Source of the DNA: Cerioporus squamosus
Taxonomy: Eukaryota > Basidiomycota > Agaricomycetes > Polyporales > Polyporaceae
Assembly: GCA_022592435.1 (NCBI GenBank)
Contig: JABYQS010000136.1
Coordinates: forward strand, 1 to 64,000
DNA: 64,000 nt
Reading direction: 5' to 3'
The translations under genes and the position numbers were made by a program. Every line of letters begins with the position of its first letter. Positions within the stretch are counted from its first letter, which is position 1. The notes under the pieces were generated by a model, which was not told the origin of the DNA, did not search any database, and saw only the letters and a program-made list of their open reading frames with translations. Of the stretch, positions 50,563 to 64,000 are shown piece after piece.

Positions 50563-52028
50563 TCAGACCTCTACGGTCACCTCTGGATGGGTCCACTTCT
50601 TCTCTAGATCGAGCAACGCTGTGACGGTCTCGTCAATCGTCGCCTCCCAACCCACGTATTCCTCGAGACCCAGCACTTCTTTGGCCCGAGTCGAATCGGT
50701 GGTCGACAGTGGTCCGGATAACTTAGGTGCGTCTTCCAGCTTCGCTAGACGATCCTTCAGCTCTGGTCGCGTCTCTGCGAGCCGTTGCACCGTCTCGGTC
50801 CACAGCCTGCCTCCATGCGTCGGAGCAGCGACTAGGAATCGTTTGCCACGGACGTCCGAGCCTGGAGGTAGCTTGGGGAGTCTGAGCGCGAGAAGGTGTG
50901 CGCGGGCCGCGTCTCGAACATGGCAGTAGATGACCGTGGACGGCGGTGGAAAAATGCTCTTTCCCTCTCCAGCGATGAGCCGGTAGACGAGCTCGGTCGA
51001 GCCAAGGGCGTCGGGCCCGTTTCCAGGATATACAGCATATCCGCCGTACATGAAGGGCGGATTGACTGGCTGTCTATTGAGCCAGACATAGCAGAGAAAA
51101 GTAGGCAAGCAGACGCACTCGTAGCGAGGTCCAGTTCCGGGTGCTCTTCTGCGAACTTCCACGCGGCCTCCTCGGCGAGGATCTTGGCACCGCAATACCT
51201 GTGGGTAGGGTTGTGATCGCCGGCGAGGATGTCTTCCGGAGAGGCCCTGCCGTACACTGCAAGAGGTCATGAGCATGACAATGTCCTCGATGGAATGAGA
51301 AGAGGGTCCTTGTCACATACAGTTTTCATTGAGGACAATTCCTTTGTACGCGCCTTCGAATGCAGCTGCGGAATCGGCGTCGGTACGTGCTTTCAGCATA
51401 ACGCCCACTTAGACGAGGACTCACGATCCAGCAGGGTAGCGAAGCTACTCGTGACGACTATTTTGTGCACACCAGCTGCGACTGATTGGCGGAGGAGGTT
51501 CAATGTTCCGTCGTACGCACCCTGATCAGCGCGTGTATTGAGTATCATGCTCGTTCGAAATGGCATGCACTTCTACCTTCAGCTGCTCGTATGGATCCGC
51601 CCTTCCCGGAAGCGGGCAAGCCACGGCGAGCACTGCATCGACACCTAGTGCAGTACAAGGCTGGCATGAAGCTTGCAAGCGACCCAGATGCAAGTCCCTC
51701 ACCTATGAGCGCATCATGGAAGTCGCTCGTGGCGATGTCATCTATCTGGATAGCCTCGAAGTTTGAGTTCGACTTGAAATGGTCGCGCACGAGAGCGAGC
51801 TTGGCGCCACGTGCAGTCCTGGTCTAAGGTGAGTACTCGTCCCGTGTTTGAAGGCTGGTGTACCATACTCACCCTCTAACTCGGTACCCTGCATCGAGCA
51901 GTTGTACAACGATATGAGCTGCAATGAAGCCAGAGGCTCCTGTCACCTGGACACCGTCAGCCGGCACGATAGCGCTTTCGCGGATAGGATGCGCTTACGA
52001 GGATCAACGCGGGAGGCGAGACAGACAT
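50563..52028 (-). CDS. NAD(P)-dependent epimerase/ketoreductase (extended SDR), copy 1
   Basis: Starts MSVSPPALIL at 52028; after a GTAAGC intron the Rossmann motif VTGASGFIAAHIVVQLLDAGY follows. The frame continues in phase through ARGAKLALVRDHFKS, a VDAVLAVACPLPGRADP strand, VHKIVVTSSFATLLD, and the active-site YCGAK (Tyr-x3-Lys). It ends with a substrate-side region typical of dihydroflavonol-reductase-like enzymes (YCHVRDAARAHLLAL...STTDSTRAKEVLGL). About 340 residues, the normal length. These enzymes reduce ketones or aldehydes of secondary metabolites with NADPH. The exons I checked are intact. Partner of copy 2 at 54.6-56.0 kb, same strand, with a P450 between them. Confidence 0.88.
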
Positions 52029-52657
52029 GGTCGTGCTCGTAGTACGAGGAGGCACTTTCCACCAAGTGAGTCTCGTCTTATATCGACGTGGTATGGTGCG
52101 CCGCAACTCCAACCGGGTTTAGACTCACTCCTTGGGGTAGCCAAGCGTAGTGCTATTCGATCCAACCCAGGATGGGGCAGCTCTAGTTGCCCGGCGATCG
52201 AAGTATACACTACGTAACCCTTCGAACCTCTGGGGTACCCCTTCGGCGCTAGTATGTTGGTTGGGCCAGCGAGTACACCAAACGGAATGCCGATGACGAT
52301 AGTGTCTGTCACTCTCAGCGTATCTCGAAAGGGGCATTTAAGCAGCCGTCACTCAGAACGCCGCATGAAGACCCTGACACATCCCCAACGATTCCATCTG
52401 CCTGAAGACTGGTATGTGCTCCCGCTTCTTAGAGGTACATCCCAACCCCACGGTAGCGTCTTGCACTAACTCTTGCGTATGACACCTAGGCGCACCTTCT
52501 GGACACATCTTCCCCAAGCTTTCACCGACGTTTGTCGTGTCATGTCGCGTTCGTTGACATTATATAACGGGTAAACCAAGGTCGTACAAATGTCATTCTA
52601 CTTCATATTTTTTGCAATCAACCGCAAGCTGCGTCCTTCAGGGCAAGGCCACTGTCA
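52029..52657. other. Intergenic region with the copy-1 promoter
   Basis: A GATATAAG box on the minus strand (52078-52084) lies about 50 bases before the ATG of epimerase copy 1. I see no gene in the rest. Confidence 0.4.
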
Positions 52658-54022
52658 TCAGCGTAGTTCTACCACAACCGGGAGATTCGGCCGCGAAGCG
52701 ATCAAGTAGTCCTTGAAGTTCCGGTCGTAGTCTGCAGGATCGTAGCCCTCCCGCAACCGGAAGCGGAACCGCTGCACGAGTGCGCACACGACGATCCGCA
52801 TCTCCATCAGGGCGAAATTCTTCCCGACGCAGTTCATCGGCCCGTGCGAGAACGGCATGTATGCTTCCTCGTTGTGCACGAAGTCCGTGGGCTTCGCATC
52901 TCCCAGGTACGGAGAGAGAGGGTCCGATGAGTGGGAGGCGAGTAGCCAGCGGTCGGGCCAGAAGTCGTCCGGGAAGGGGGAGAAGTTGTTCGGGTCGCGG
53001 TGGAGCGAGAACGCGTGCACCCAGAAGGCCGTCCCAGGAGGGATGTACCTACATAAGTGCAGAACCAGAACTCGTCAGCACATATGTGCTCGGCCTTGGC
53101 TCAACGCGAAGACCTACAAGGATCCCACAGTTACCCCGGGACTGTCGGCGGGGACCTTGCGCTGCGAACCACCAAGGCCGGGCGTGTAGACTCGCAGAGT
53201 CTCGTTTCTGCAGAGCAGTGCGTCAGGTTACGTCATCCCTTCGCTGAGTACCGACCAGACGTTGTTCTCGTCGCCGTCTCGCAGAAGTTCAGATCCTCCA
53301 CCGAACCCAGACGACAGTGTCATGGTCTGGTCGAGCGGAGAAGAATGATGATGGAGACGTACGTCATGTCGCACATTGCATCGTACCTTGGACGTCATAG
53401 TCAGCTACCCGCCCGCTTGCAAACCCCAGGAGACTCACGAGAAGTAGTCGAACCAGCGCTCGAGGTCGACCTGTTTGCCCTGGTGCTCTTCCAGCCTCTG
53501 CACCAGCTGCATGGCGCGTCGCCCGACGAGATCCTCATATTCCGCAATGGCTGCGGAGCTGAAACCACGGTTCCAGGCTCGCCGTCTAGTCAGGTGAGCA
53601 GACATGTCCTCCATGCCAATCATAGGGAGATCCTTGTCGGTAAGTAGCCGGCCGGTGACATCTGTAGGGTTCGTGAGGAGGAAAACTCTCAGGCAGAGCT
53701 GGAGAACGCATACGGGGTCCTTTAGGAAGCCCGCTCGGGCCTATCAGGGCCATGACAGCAGAAGGTTCACGAATCGACAGCTCATTCGGACCTACACGCG
53801 TACGGATGAGTACCAACTCCCAGATTGAAGCTGTGAAGACTTACCGATCCGTACGACGCTTCCGTATCGTTCGTGCAGATCTCGATAGTACACGTGTTGA
53901 TAACCCGACCGCGAGAGGAACGCCATCCACAGCTTGGACACCCTACAAGCGACAGGACCGGGGTAGCGCGCCGCATGGACGCGTGCCCCGGGAAGTTCGT
54001 CTTCACAGACCTTGAGGACCAC
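52658..54022 (-). pseudogene. Cytochrome P450 lacking its I-helix region
   Basis: Clear P450 pieces in order: YPGP...KLWMAFLSRSGYQHVYYRDLHERYG and GPNELSIREPSAVMALIG (N-terminal region), RRRAWNRGFSSAAIAEYE (C helix), FGGGSELLRDGDENNVWSVLSEGMT, then directly the K-helix ETLR of NETLRVYTPGLGGSQRK, YIPPGTAFWVHAFSLHRDP, and the heme loop FSHGPMNCVGKN with its Cys. Between SEGMT and NETLR about 120 residues of a normal P450 are missing, including the I helix with its oxygen-activating AGxxT motif. The frame runs into a stop at the junction, and the next bases look like the 3' part of an intron (branch-like CCTGAC, TCTGCAG). A deletion fused mid-exon to intron. No membrane anchor was identified upstream of the start. 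The product should not be a working enzyme. Confidence 0.8.
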
Positions 54023-54109
54023 ACCTTCCGTACGCAGACTACGTCTACGGATATCTCCACTAGACTCATCATATTACATTCCTACAGATTACCCTCGCGC
54101 TCTCCGATA

Positions 54110-54430
54110 ATGGGGACGGTCAGTCTCTCTGTCCAAGCGCGATTCTATCGACGACTGACTGTGTGGACCTCTAGGCGTCTCAAGAAAAACTTCACTCCCG
54201 AACTCGCCAGAGAGCTCCAGGACCGCTTCCCGCTATTCCGCGACCCGAAAGAGCTCGAGGCGTTCAGGCGCAAGTGGCTATACATGTTCGCATATGCCGA
54301 GGTGGGCTTCGCGCGCGGGTATACGACCCTTCCATGCTGGACATTCACCAGGCCGGTACGTTACTGGACTGTTCCGATGCGCCCATTCAACTGCTCACTG
54401 CACGTGTGTGATACAGGAGAATGTTCCTGA
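54110..54430 (+). CDS. Unassigned exon-like fragment
   Basis: The plus-strand reading after ATG 54110 gives about 105 residues with ordinary protein composition (LARELQDRFPLFRDPKELEAF, then RKWLYMFAYAEVGFARGYTT), followed by a stop. The second part reminds me of the C-terminal end of SAM-dependent cyclopropane-synthase-like methyltransferases, but this is from memory of the family only. It lies just upstream of, and opposite to, the P450 start, with an acceptor-like CCTACAG before it. It could be a remnant of a gene destroyed by rearrangement. Confidence 0.25.
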   Translation: MGTVSLSVQARFYRRLTVWTSRRLKKNFTPELARELQDRFPLFRDPKELEAFRRKWLYMFAYAEVGFARGYTTLPCWTFTRPVRYWTVPMRPFNCSLHVCDTGECS

Positions 54431-54562
54431 AGTATGCGCTTAGACGAGTGCATCGTCCACAATACAGGGAGGTGCGGGTCTGATATGGAACTTAGTTGGT
54501 CTTCGAATGTCGTCGGGATTGTACACATCTGTCATACTCATACATAGCACGCATAACCTTGT

Positions 54563-55999
54563 TTACTTCCATGACTTCTCGACCTCAAGCAGCGCTTGGA
54601 TCGTCTCGTCCACCGTCTCGGTCAACCCAATGTACTCGGTCATACCAAGGACCTCACGGGCGCGCGTCGTATCGGTCGTGGACAGCGGGCCGGGCAGAGG
54701 CGGGGCATTCTCCAGCGTAGGCAGGCGTTCCTTCAGCTCAGGATGCTTCTCAGCGATGTACTTCACCGTCTCCGTCCAAAGAGCCGGTTCTGGCGCTGTG
54801 ACGAGGAAGCGCTTCTCACGAACATCTGCGCCCGCGGGAAGCTTGGGAAGCTTCAGCGCGAGGAGATGCGCGCGCGCCGCGTCCCTGACGTGGCAGTAGG
54901 ACGGGGGTACTTGGGGTGGGAGCGGGCGCCCGGGCTTCCCGGCGATGAGCTGGTAGAGGAGGATGTTCGAGCCGAGGGCTGCCGGTCCTTGGCCGGGATG
55001 GAGGACGTATGCGCCGTACAGGAAGGGCGGATTGACTGGGACGAGCGGTGAGCAGTCATACCAGAGGATTACGAAGCTCGGTAAGAGGCCACGTACTCGT
55101 GGCGAGATCCAGCTCGGGGTGTTCCTCCGCGAACTTCCACGCAGCCTGCTCGGCGAGAATCTTGGTGCCGCAGTAGGTGTACAAAGGGTTGTGATTGCCA
55201 TTGATGAGGTCCTCGCGGGTCGTCTGGCCGTAGTCTGCGGCAACGTGTGGTCATAATGTGCATCCTCCAGATCGTGTTGCCAGTGACTTACTCTTCTCCG
55301 TGAATGTGATGCCTGTGAACGCATCTGTATGCGATGCTATACGAATATATATTAGTGGGGCATGCATATAAGCATGGACGAGGAAGGCATACGGTCCAAG
55401 ACAGCGGCCCAACTGCTTGTCACAACAACCTTGTGTACTCCCGCATCGAGGGCTTGTCGAAGTACATGGAGCGTGCCTTCGATGGCACCCTTGAACGTAT
55501 GATTATTGCGGGACAGACACAGGGTGTGAGTGGCTAAGTGAACGTACCTGCAGTTGCTCCTCAGGAGCTGCCCTGCCGGCTATGGGCGAGGCGACATGGA
55601 GAACAGCATCAACGCCTGTTGCGGGACTATTGAGTATCATCGTCTGTCCTACCGAACAGTGCAGTTCACTAACCTTGGAAAGCGGAAGAGAAGTCGCTGG
55701 TGACGATATCGTCGATCTGAACGGCTTCGAAGTTCGGGTTTGACTTGTAGTGCTCGCGGATAAGGTCTAGCTTCGGGCCGCGGGCAGTACTGTACCAAGG
55801 TGAGGCTTCTTCTCCGGATGTGAGCGGAAACGCGACTTACCCCCGGACACGGTAGCCTGCCTCAAGCAACTGGGTGACGATGTGGGACGCGATGTAACCG
55901 GAGGCCCCCGTAACCTAGTACAGCCGTCGGTCAGTGCTTAGGGGCCTAACAAAACCATATCTGACCCACCAGAATCAACGCAGGAGGATGGACAGACAT
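54563..55999 (-). CDS. NAD(P)-dependent epimerase/ketoreductase (extended SDR), copy 2
   Basis: Starts MSVHPPALIL at 55999. After the intron the Rossmann motif GASGYIASHIVTQLLEAGYRVRG is read, then ARGPKLDLIREHYKS, the GAIEGTLHVLRQALDAGVHKVVVTS strand, the active site YCGTKILAEQAAWKFAEEHPE (Tyr and Lys), and an end that matches copy 1 closely (YCHVRDAARAHLLALKLPKLP...TTDTTRAREVLGMTEYIG). Intron positions and phases match copy 1. An intact ketoreductase-type enzyme; the substrate is unknown. With the P450 and FAD monooxygenases nearby it suggests an oxidative pathway for aromatic or other small molecules, but co-regulation is not shown. Confidence 0.88.
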
Positions 56000-58220
56000 C
56001 GCTGTCAGCCACGCGGGACAAGGGAGGAGCGGGGCAGCAAACGTTAACCTTCCTGCTGCGTCTTTAACAGCGGAGTCGATAACGTAGCTGCCATAGGAGA
56101 GTTCCGCATGCACGTATGGGCGGCGATTCGGGAGAAGATTTGAGGATGTGCGCGCTGTGGTAGGGGAAAAGGTGCTGCCGGCAACTGTCACCAGAGCTTG
56201 ACGTTCTCGCAGGATCTTGCGCGGAACAGTGCTGGGCGCATCGTCGAAGGAAGACTACTTCACTCGCTCACTGCTTCTGCCGCGGGCGTGCGGCGGCATG
56301 TGGAGAGTCTTGATAATATCGACCCTGTCGATTCCCCGGAGTTTTATAGCTACCTTCCTGAGTAGCTGAGCGTGTGTGAACGGAGACATATGCTCTGCTC
56401 AGTCATGACGCCGGGAACGTGGATGATCGTCTTCAGAGGCGGGGTTGGGGTTGACCTTGATAATAACCAACTTGCAGTGGACCCAAGAGAGATTAAAGAT
56501 CAACCACCAGACCTTTAGCGGCTGGATTAAAATCGCACAGCATCGACACAGATGCAATTCCTGCGAGATCGCGGGTTCGGATGGGCGGTTGTCATCTGAA
56601 GCGTCAACTTCCTGTGAAAACCGAGTTAGTATAGTAGAACCAAAGGAGTCGAAGTTCCTCCTTACGCATATCAATCATACGACACGTTCTGGAATCGTCT
56701 GCGTACCAGTCTTCAGTCGTGAGTGTGACTTCGAGGGTGGGCCGTGGCCGAAGCGGCGAGACTCTGAACCTCGCATGACTACCGTCTTACAACAGTCTGA
56801 GGGAGTAAGCACAGGATCTGTGAGTTTGTCTAGGCCATGCAAGATTTGTGAAGATTGCCTTCTCATCGAGCTACACACAGGAACGGGTCATCGTCGCCGT
56901 CGAAGTAAACCATCGAAGTTCGCACCACTAGACATGCAGTGGCGAGCCCTCGGAGATTTCCGTAGCGCTGAAACCATCCCGGCGTCAAGCTGCGTCAAGA
57001 GCTCTCAGCAACTCCCATCCAACGTCAGAATTCATGGTTATCTGCTTGTCTTATGTTCGGATGATTCTGCTTGCGGCGACTCCCTGAACGCATGAGTTGG
57101 CTCTGTTGGCGTACTCATGTACTGTAATCACCCGCTGCTGGCGATCCCTTACCTCGGGCCACCTCGTGGAGGGGAAAGAACGGCCTTTTGTGTGGAACCA
57201 CCTGCACGGCGATCGCAGTACAATTGCCCCTTGTGCGTTACTTGGAACTTCTCAGCGTTGAACATCGCGCTCACAGTTGCCTCTATAGGTGTCCTTGCAC
57301 ACAGCGGTTGTTTGAGGCGCAGTACGCGTAGCGCCAACATGAGACCGCAATGTCCAACCTTGACCTTCTGCAACGTCAGCAGCTCTCAAAGACCGCTTTC
57401 CTCTCGCATGATAATTTTCCCAAGTGCACCCGTGGACAGGAGAGTGAGCATGACCAGGTGAGTTTTCGCTCGCAGCATCTACTTGGCGTCTGGCCCAAGA
57501 TGCATATTCGTGTTCATGCTAAGACTGCGCGACAACCTAGACGGAGTTCACCGGCTTCAGTCGCTGGAGCGTGTTTTCTCCGACTCTTGCTTCTATGAGC
57601 CGACCATTCCGCAGAGAAGCACAGATCGCAATTGCCTGGTGAACTCCAGTCAGCAACTGCGAGTAGTCTCCGCTGTCCCATTTGTGCGAAGCGACGACCG
57701 CATTACTAGCTGCCAAGTACGACGCTGGAAACCTCATTTCCGCTCTCGCATTACTGGCTTCTACTTGAAGAAGCAGGCTCTCACGCAGTGACTTCCCGCA
57801 GCAGCGACTCGTTCAACGTCCGCATCGACGCACAGCTGAATGACTAACACCGTCGAGCGGTGCCATAAGCCAACTGATCAGAAGCCAGGTGTGGAGCGGG
57901 GGCTCTCTTGAAGGTTGCGGCGTAGGCGGACTAAGGCATGGCGCGGGCCAACGTGAGACGCTGGGACTTTCAGGGTAACAGCACTGACTACACAAGGACG
58001 CCGTGACAGCGTCCGTAGGCTTCGGAGCCTCATATCGCCTTATTCCACTCAAACGCCTTGGATTGGGCAGTAGGTGCTGTCAGCAGACCTAGCGCAGACT
58101 TACGAGAGAAGCGTAGCCTAACGCACTACTCAAAGGGTTAAAAAGGTTTCGCTTCTGCTTGTCAGACTCGTGGTTCTCCCCCCTTCCTCACCTTTTCTGC
58201 TCCACTCCACAACTGCGACC
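56000..58220. other. Region without a confident gene
   Basis: It contains a 216-codon plus-strand frame (56445-57095) with a CKICEDC cluster but no known domain, and plus-strand frames at 57117-57461 and 57483-57791, the former with a hydrophobic stretch (NFSALNIALTVASIGVLAH). None can be joined into a recognisable gene. A T/A-rich TTAAAAAGG about 80 bases before 58221 may be the TATA box of the next gene. Confidence 0.3.
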
Positions 58221-60924
<2,704 letters not shown>

Positions 60925-61423
60925 GTGTGAATCGGTCGCGGCTCTGATAGGAATTATCTCGCATAGCGCTTGCGTGTATCAGTATCGGTAGACTCACTGG
61001 AGGGCCAGTTCGTGTTCGGTGTACGAGTACTCAAGGCTTAGACCTAGAATCGTATTTCTTGGTAGAGCACGCAGAGTTCTCGTTCCCCGCCCTCTCCCAT
61101 ATCAACGCTTACTGAGACTGGGCATTCGGCGATACCCGCAACATGGTTAGTATCTGGGTAGGACCGTAAAATGAGTCAACGGAGGAGAAAGAATCATCTT
61201 CGAAGACGGCGGAACGCTAATAAGTACCGGTACCACTGGCGGAGGGCACGTGTCGCTGTATCTACGCGCCTAATATGCTTCTCTTCTTCCACCAGGACTA
61301 CTCAACCCAAAGTCAAGTACCATGTCTCAACTCTTGCGCTCTTGACTGCTGCTGAAACTTGCATAAAGCTGGTTCAGCCGTACTCTTGACGTTCCCGTCC
61401 TCGCCAGAAGGCAACGGGCTCGG
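60925..61423. other. Intergenic region
   Basis: No supported gene between the FAD monooxygenase and the small candidate genes. Confidence 0.4.
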
Positions 61424-61840
61424 ATGGGGCAAGGTGACACGCAAACGAGACGCATCCGAGTCCGAGTCGAGGTTAGGACTCGGTCCTCTCGTGACTATCG
61501 AGCCGAAATCTCAGTATGTCCCATGATCATGATAAATACCCAGACTCTCTTACCACTTGCTTGAGTAACAGGAGATCCACTTCGAAAGGCAGCTGGGCAC
61601 GGCCCGGGACGCACTGGCACGATTAACCACGCCGAGTCTCCCGCGAGCCGCCAACGCACTAGCGTATGGCCTCGTGCTTGCAAATAATTTCGCGAATATC
61701 TGTGCCACAACCACAGAGAAAGACATTCTATTATACGACGTCGCTTACTCAAAACATGGTCGGTGTGCTACGAAAGTGAGTACTGGCTACGTACCTCTGT
61801 GATACACCTCAACATGCAGTATCGAATATACGTCGAGTAA
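61424..61840 (+). CDS. Candidate small three-exon gene
   Basis: ATG at 61424 opens a 30-codon exon (to 61513, donor GTATGT), then a 68-codon exon (61572-61775, donor GTGAGT, preceded by AACAG), then a short exon (61820-61840) ending in TAA, all in phase, giving about 104 residues. The second exon reads EIHFERQLGTARDALARL and ends DILLYDVAYSKHGRCATK. No family is recognised. The in-phase splicing is modest support only. Confidence 0.3.
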
Positions 61841-61879
61841 CGCTCATCATCGACCAGTCAGTCACAGTCAAATACGCCA

Positions 61880-62194
61880 TCATATCGCATGCAAGCTTAT
61901 TCCGTACAAATTCTCCATTACTGCGGCCGACAAACTCTGGAGCTGAGCGCGTGAGTAGCACTCGGTGCGAACTTGGCGTTTCGTGCCGTTGCCTGGGCGG
62001 CAGTTATGGACACCGCCCGCCGTTCTGATCCACTGGTTGCAAACAGAGCAGCGTACGACGTTGGCGCCACCAGTGCCAGAAGTAGTCCCCGAGGAGCCAT
62101 TAATCTTCACGAAACTCCGATGTAAGCTCGTGCCTGATGCTATGGTCGCAAGTCGAGGACTTACAGGCGTGTTGGTGGGCACATTGACGACCAT
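61880..62194 (-). CDS. Hypothetical small protein with a Cys/His cluster
   Basis: A 104-codon frame. CSVCNQWIRTAGGVHNC (Cys-x2-Cys ... His-x1-Cys) could hold one zinc ion. The N-terminal part is Ser/Thr/Gly-rich (SGTTSGTGG). The coding frame extends upstream of the ATG without a stop for a few codons, after a TTGCAG acceptor near 62240, so it may be the end of a spliced gene. No family is recognised. Confidence 0.35.
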   Translation of the reverse strand: MVVNVPTNTPVSPRLATIASGTSLHRSFVKINGSSGTTSGTGGANVVRCSVCNQWIRTAGGVHNCRPGNGTKRQVRTECYSRAQLQSLSAAVMENLYGISLHAI

Positions 62195-62758
62195 GATGGT
62201 AGGATATTCAAGGGCGATGACGGCAGAAGTGGTTCAGTAACTGCAAGAAACAATAATCAGAACGTGAGTGCAGTCCAGTGCTTGAACGTTGGAGAGGGTA
62301 CTAACGGGGCAGTAGATGTGGCGAGTTGGGTGAGGTCGGGATGGCGAACAGGTGGTTGTATTTATGTCTTCCGCTCTCTGAAGCTCGTCACCCAGTTGTG
62401 ACACCCTCAGGCTCCCCATAACATGTTTCCTAAGTCCCAAGATCCTAATACACGATCTGAATCCACCATGGGAACGAAATGCGACCGACCTCCGATTCCC
62501 CGGACATGACCACATTGCCATGAGGGGAAAGGTCGCTCGAAGAGAGATGGATTGAGATGGACTGGGACAATAGGAGACACGCTACACGCCAGGGAGAGAA
62601 GCTCCGTTATCATGCGCGTCCATCGGCCGTGCTTCGTTCTGGACGCAGCGTAGAAGGAGCGCAATCTGGTAAACATGAGGCCGTGCGGAGGTTGTGCTCC
62701 TTGGGACAACAAGGGAGTGACGATTGTCTGGACCATCATTGCGTAGCTACGTCGATTG
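62195..62758. other. Intergenic region
   Basis: No supported gene between the Cys/His ORF and the second APH gene. Confidence 0.35.
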
Positions 62759-64000
62759 CTACAGGCTACGAGTATGCTCAGAGAATACAGTATCCATCCA
62801 TGCTGACATCCTATCGCACCCCGGGTCAAGCTCGTCATCCGACAGCCACTCCTCAATTTGCTGGAGTAACTTTCCGTCTATAAGGACGCGCCAGTACTCC
62901 TCGTTGAGTTCCTTGACCGTCTGTTGCATAGAAACGTGAGCAGATCCGAGTGCACACTGCACGCAGGTTCGCTGTCATGCTCACCTCAGTGTACACCGTA
63001 TGCAACTTGGACGCGTCTTCTCCAGTGGCCACCCACAACATGCTCAGAACCTTGTCTGTATTGAACTGCGGGTCGTTTACGCCGTCGTAGCGGACAAAAA
63101 AGGGAGGCTTCGCGGCTAGCACAATCGGGATTGTGGTGTGGAACTCCCAATCGATGATGCCGCTGACATGATTCTCGTCCACGAGAATATTGGTTCCGTT
63201 GAGATCGTTGTGGCGGAGGACGCAGCGCCGATATAGGGGAGACGACAGACGTGCGAGTATATGAGGCAATGCCTCGGCGAGGCGGGTGAGTGCAGCGTCC
63301 GCACGGGTGCGATCGGCGTCGTCACTGCCTATCTGGGGAGACGCACGCCGAGCTTCGATGCGGGCGTACATGTACTCGTCCAGAGTGTCGAAAACTCTCC
63401 CAGAACCACCGGGAGGCGCGATGACGGAAACATCGTCGCCTTGGATCAGGGTGACCCCGATCTGTGCCGGGACCGCCAGTTCGCTGAGCTGCACCATTAT
63501 CTTCGCAGTGTCTCGGACGATGGACACCTGCACGCGGCACGAGGAACGCGTCAGTATGCGTCACATTCTGCCGGATCTTGTGGCTGCGATGCTCACCTTG
63601 TCGTCGTACGAGAGACGTCCGAAGACGTTAGTGAGGCAGTTTCCGGGCAGCTTCTCCATCACGGCGAAAGTGTGAAGCTCGGTCGTCGACCGGCGCACTA
63701 CGCAGCGGAGTCGAGGAACAGGGATGGGACTCCGTCGGCTGAGCCATGCGAGTAAAGCAACCTCGCTCTCGAATCTCTCGACACCTTGCAAGGGAACACG
63801 GACAATCTCGCGCCGACCGTCCTCCAACTCGACCTCAAGTACCTGTCAGTGATTCCTCGTGTGAGCCTCACCAACGACGCAGCTTGAATTCGAACAGCCT
63901 CACCAAGTTCCTTGGGCCGGGAGCCCGCACCTCGGTGCTCACGATCTTGGAAGAAAGTGCGACCTCGATTCTGTCGAGCAGCGCACGTCGGGTGTCGTCT
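62759..64000 (-). CDS. APH-fold kinase-like protein, copy 2, truncated by the right edge
   Basis: A paralogue of the gene at 37.1-38.5 kb, transcribed off the right edge. Readable from the edge inwards: ALLDRIEVALSSKIV, VELEDGRREIVRVPL, VALLAWLSRRSPIPVPRLR, TFAVMEKLPGNCLTNVFG, then the catalytic loop LRHNDLNGTNILVD and the metal-binding GIIDWEFHTTIP, and the last exon with NEEYWRVLIDGKLLQQIEEWL. Stop at 62759-62761. The APH motifs (His, Asp, Asn; then Asp) are complete, so it looks functional. The true start lies outside the window. Confidence 0.82.

Noticed and set aside
53216..53262. A 45-nt intron joining the P450 exons (NVWS to NETLR)
   Set aside because: The phases do not match, and the reading NVWSVLSEGMT past the supposed donor fits the family, so a deletion is the better explanation.
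56445..57095. A 216-codon plus-strand frame
   Set aside because: No domain, signal peptide or splice logic; borderline length for chance. I do not list it as a gene.

Overview
This window reads as nuclear DNA of a white-rot basidiomycete, most likely from the Polyporales. The evidence is many short introns (about 45-70 nt, GT..AG), a class II secreted heme peroxidase (a family known only from Agaricomycetes), several DUF6533 seven-helix membrane proteins (a family expanded in mushroom-forming fungi), and recognisable fungal housekeeping genes. No ribosomal RNA, convincing tRNA, CRISPR array or bacterial-style operon was seen. Almost every gene is split by introns, so spans are given start codon to stop codon, with exon limits where I could read the splice sites.

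Layout. 1-5.5 kb is gene-poor and repeat-rich: a partial gene running off the left edge, two foldback-like (ACCCGN)-rich repeats, a perfect hairpin, and a MITE-like element with inverted repeats (about 4.10-4.80 kb). 6.6-16.3 kb holds three DUF6533 genes and an AATase-type acyltransferase; two of the DUF6533 genes lie in a tandem segmental duplication that also copied the tail of the acyltransferase gene. 16.4-19.1 kb is a phenol-2-monooxygenase-like FAD gene with a one-base frameshift. 20.0-21.4 kb is a short-type manganese peroxidase.

23.6-36.4 kb is a conserved block: PHF5A/Rds3 (splicing), a Snt2-type BAH-PHD-SANT-GATA chromatin protein, a Doa4/USP8-type deubiquitinase with a rhodanese domain, and a lysine-methyltransferase-like protein with an apparent frameshift. 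37.1-38.5 kb is an aminoglycoside-phosphotransferase-fold (APH) protein. 39.1-44.2 kb carries three secreted DUF5648 paralogues in a row. 44.8-49.1 kb carries two more DUF6533 genes on the minus strand, with an unrecognised membrane-type ORF beside them.

50.6-56.0 kb is a small oxidoreductase group: two paralogous NAD(P)-dependent epimerase/ketoreductase genes flanking a cytochrome P450 that has lost its I-helix region. 58.2-60.9 kb is an intact second copy of the FAD monooxygenase, and 62.8 kb to the right edge is a second APH gene. The window therefore alternates a stable housekeeping core with lineage-specific families (DUF6533, DUF5648, FAD monooxygenase, APH, epimerase, P450) that are duplicating and partly decaying. 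Several breaks are single-base changes, one in a homopolymer, so assembly error must be excluded before calling those genes dead.
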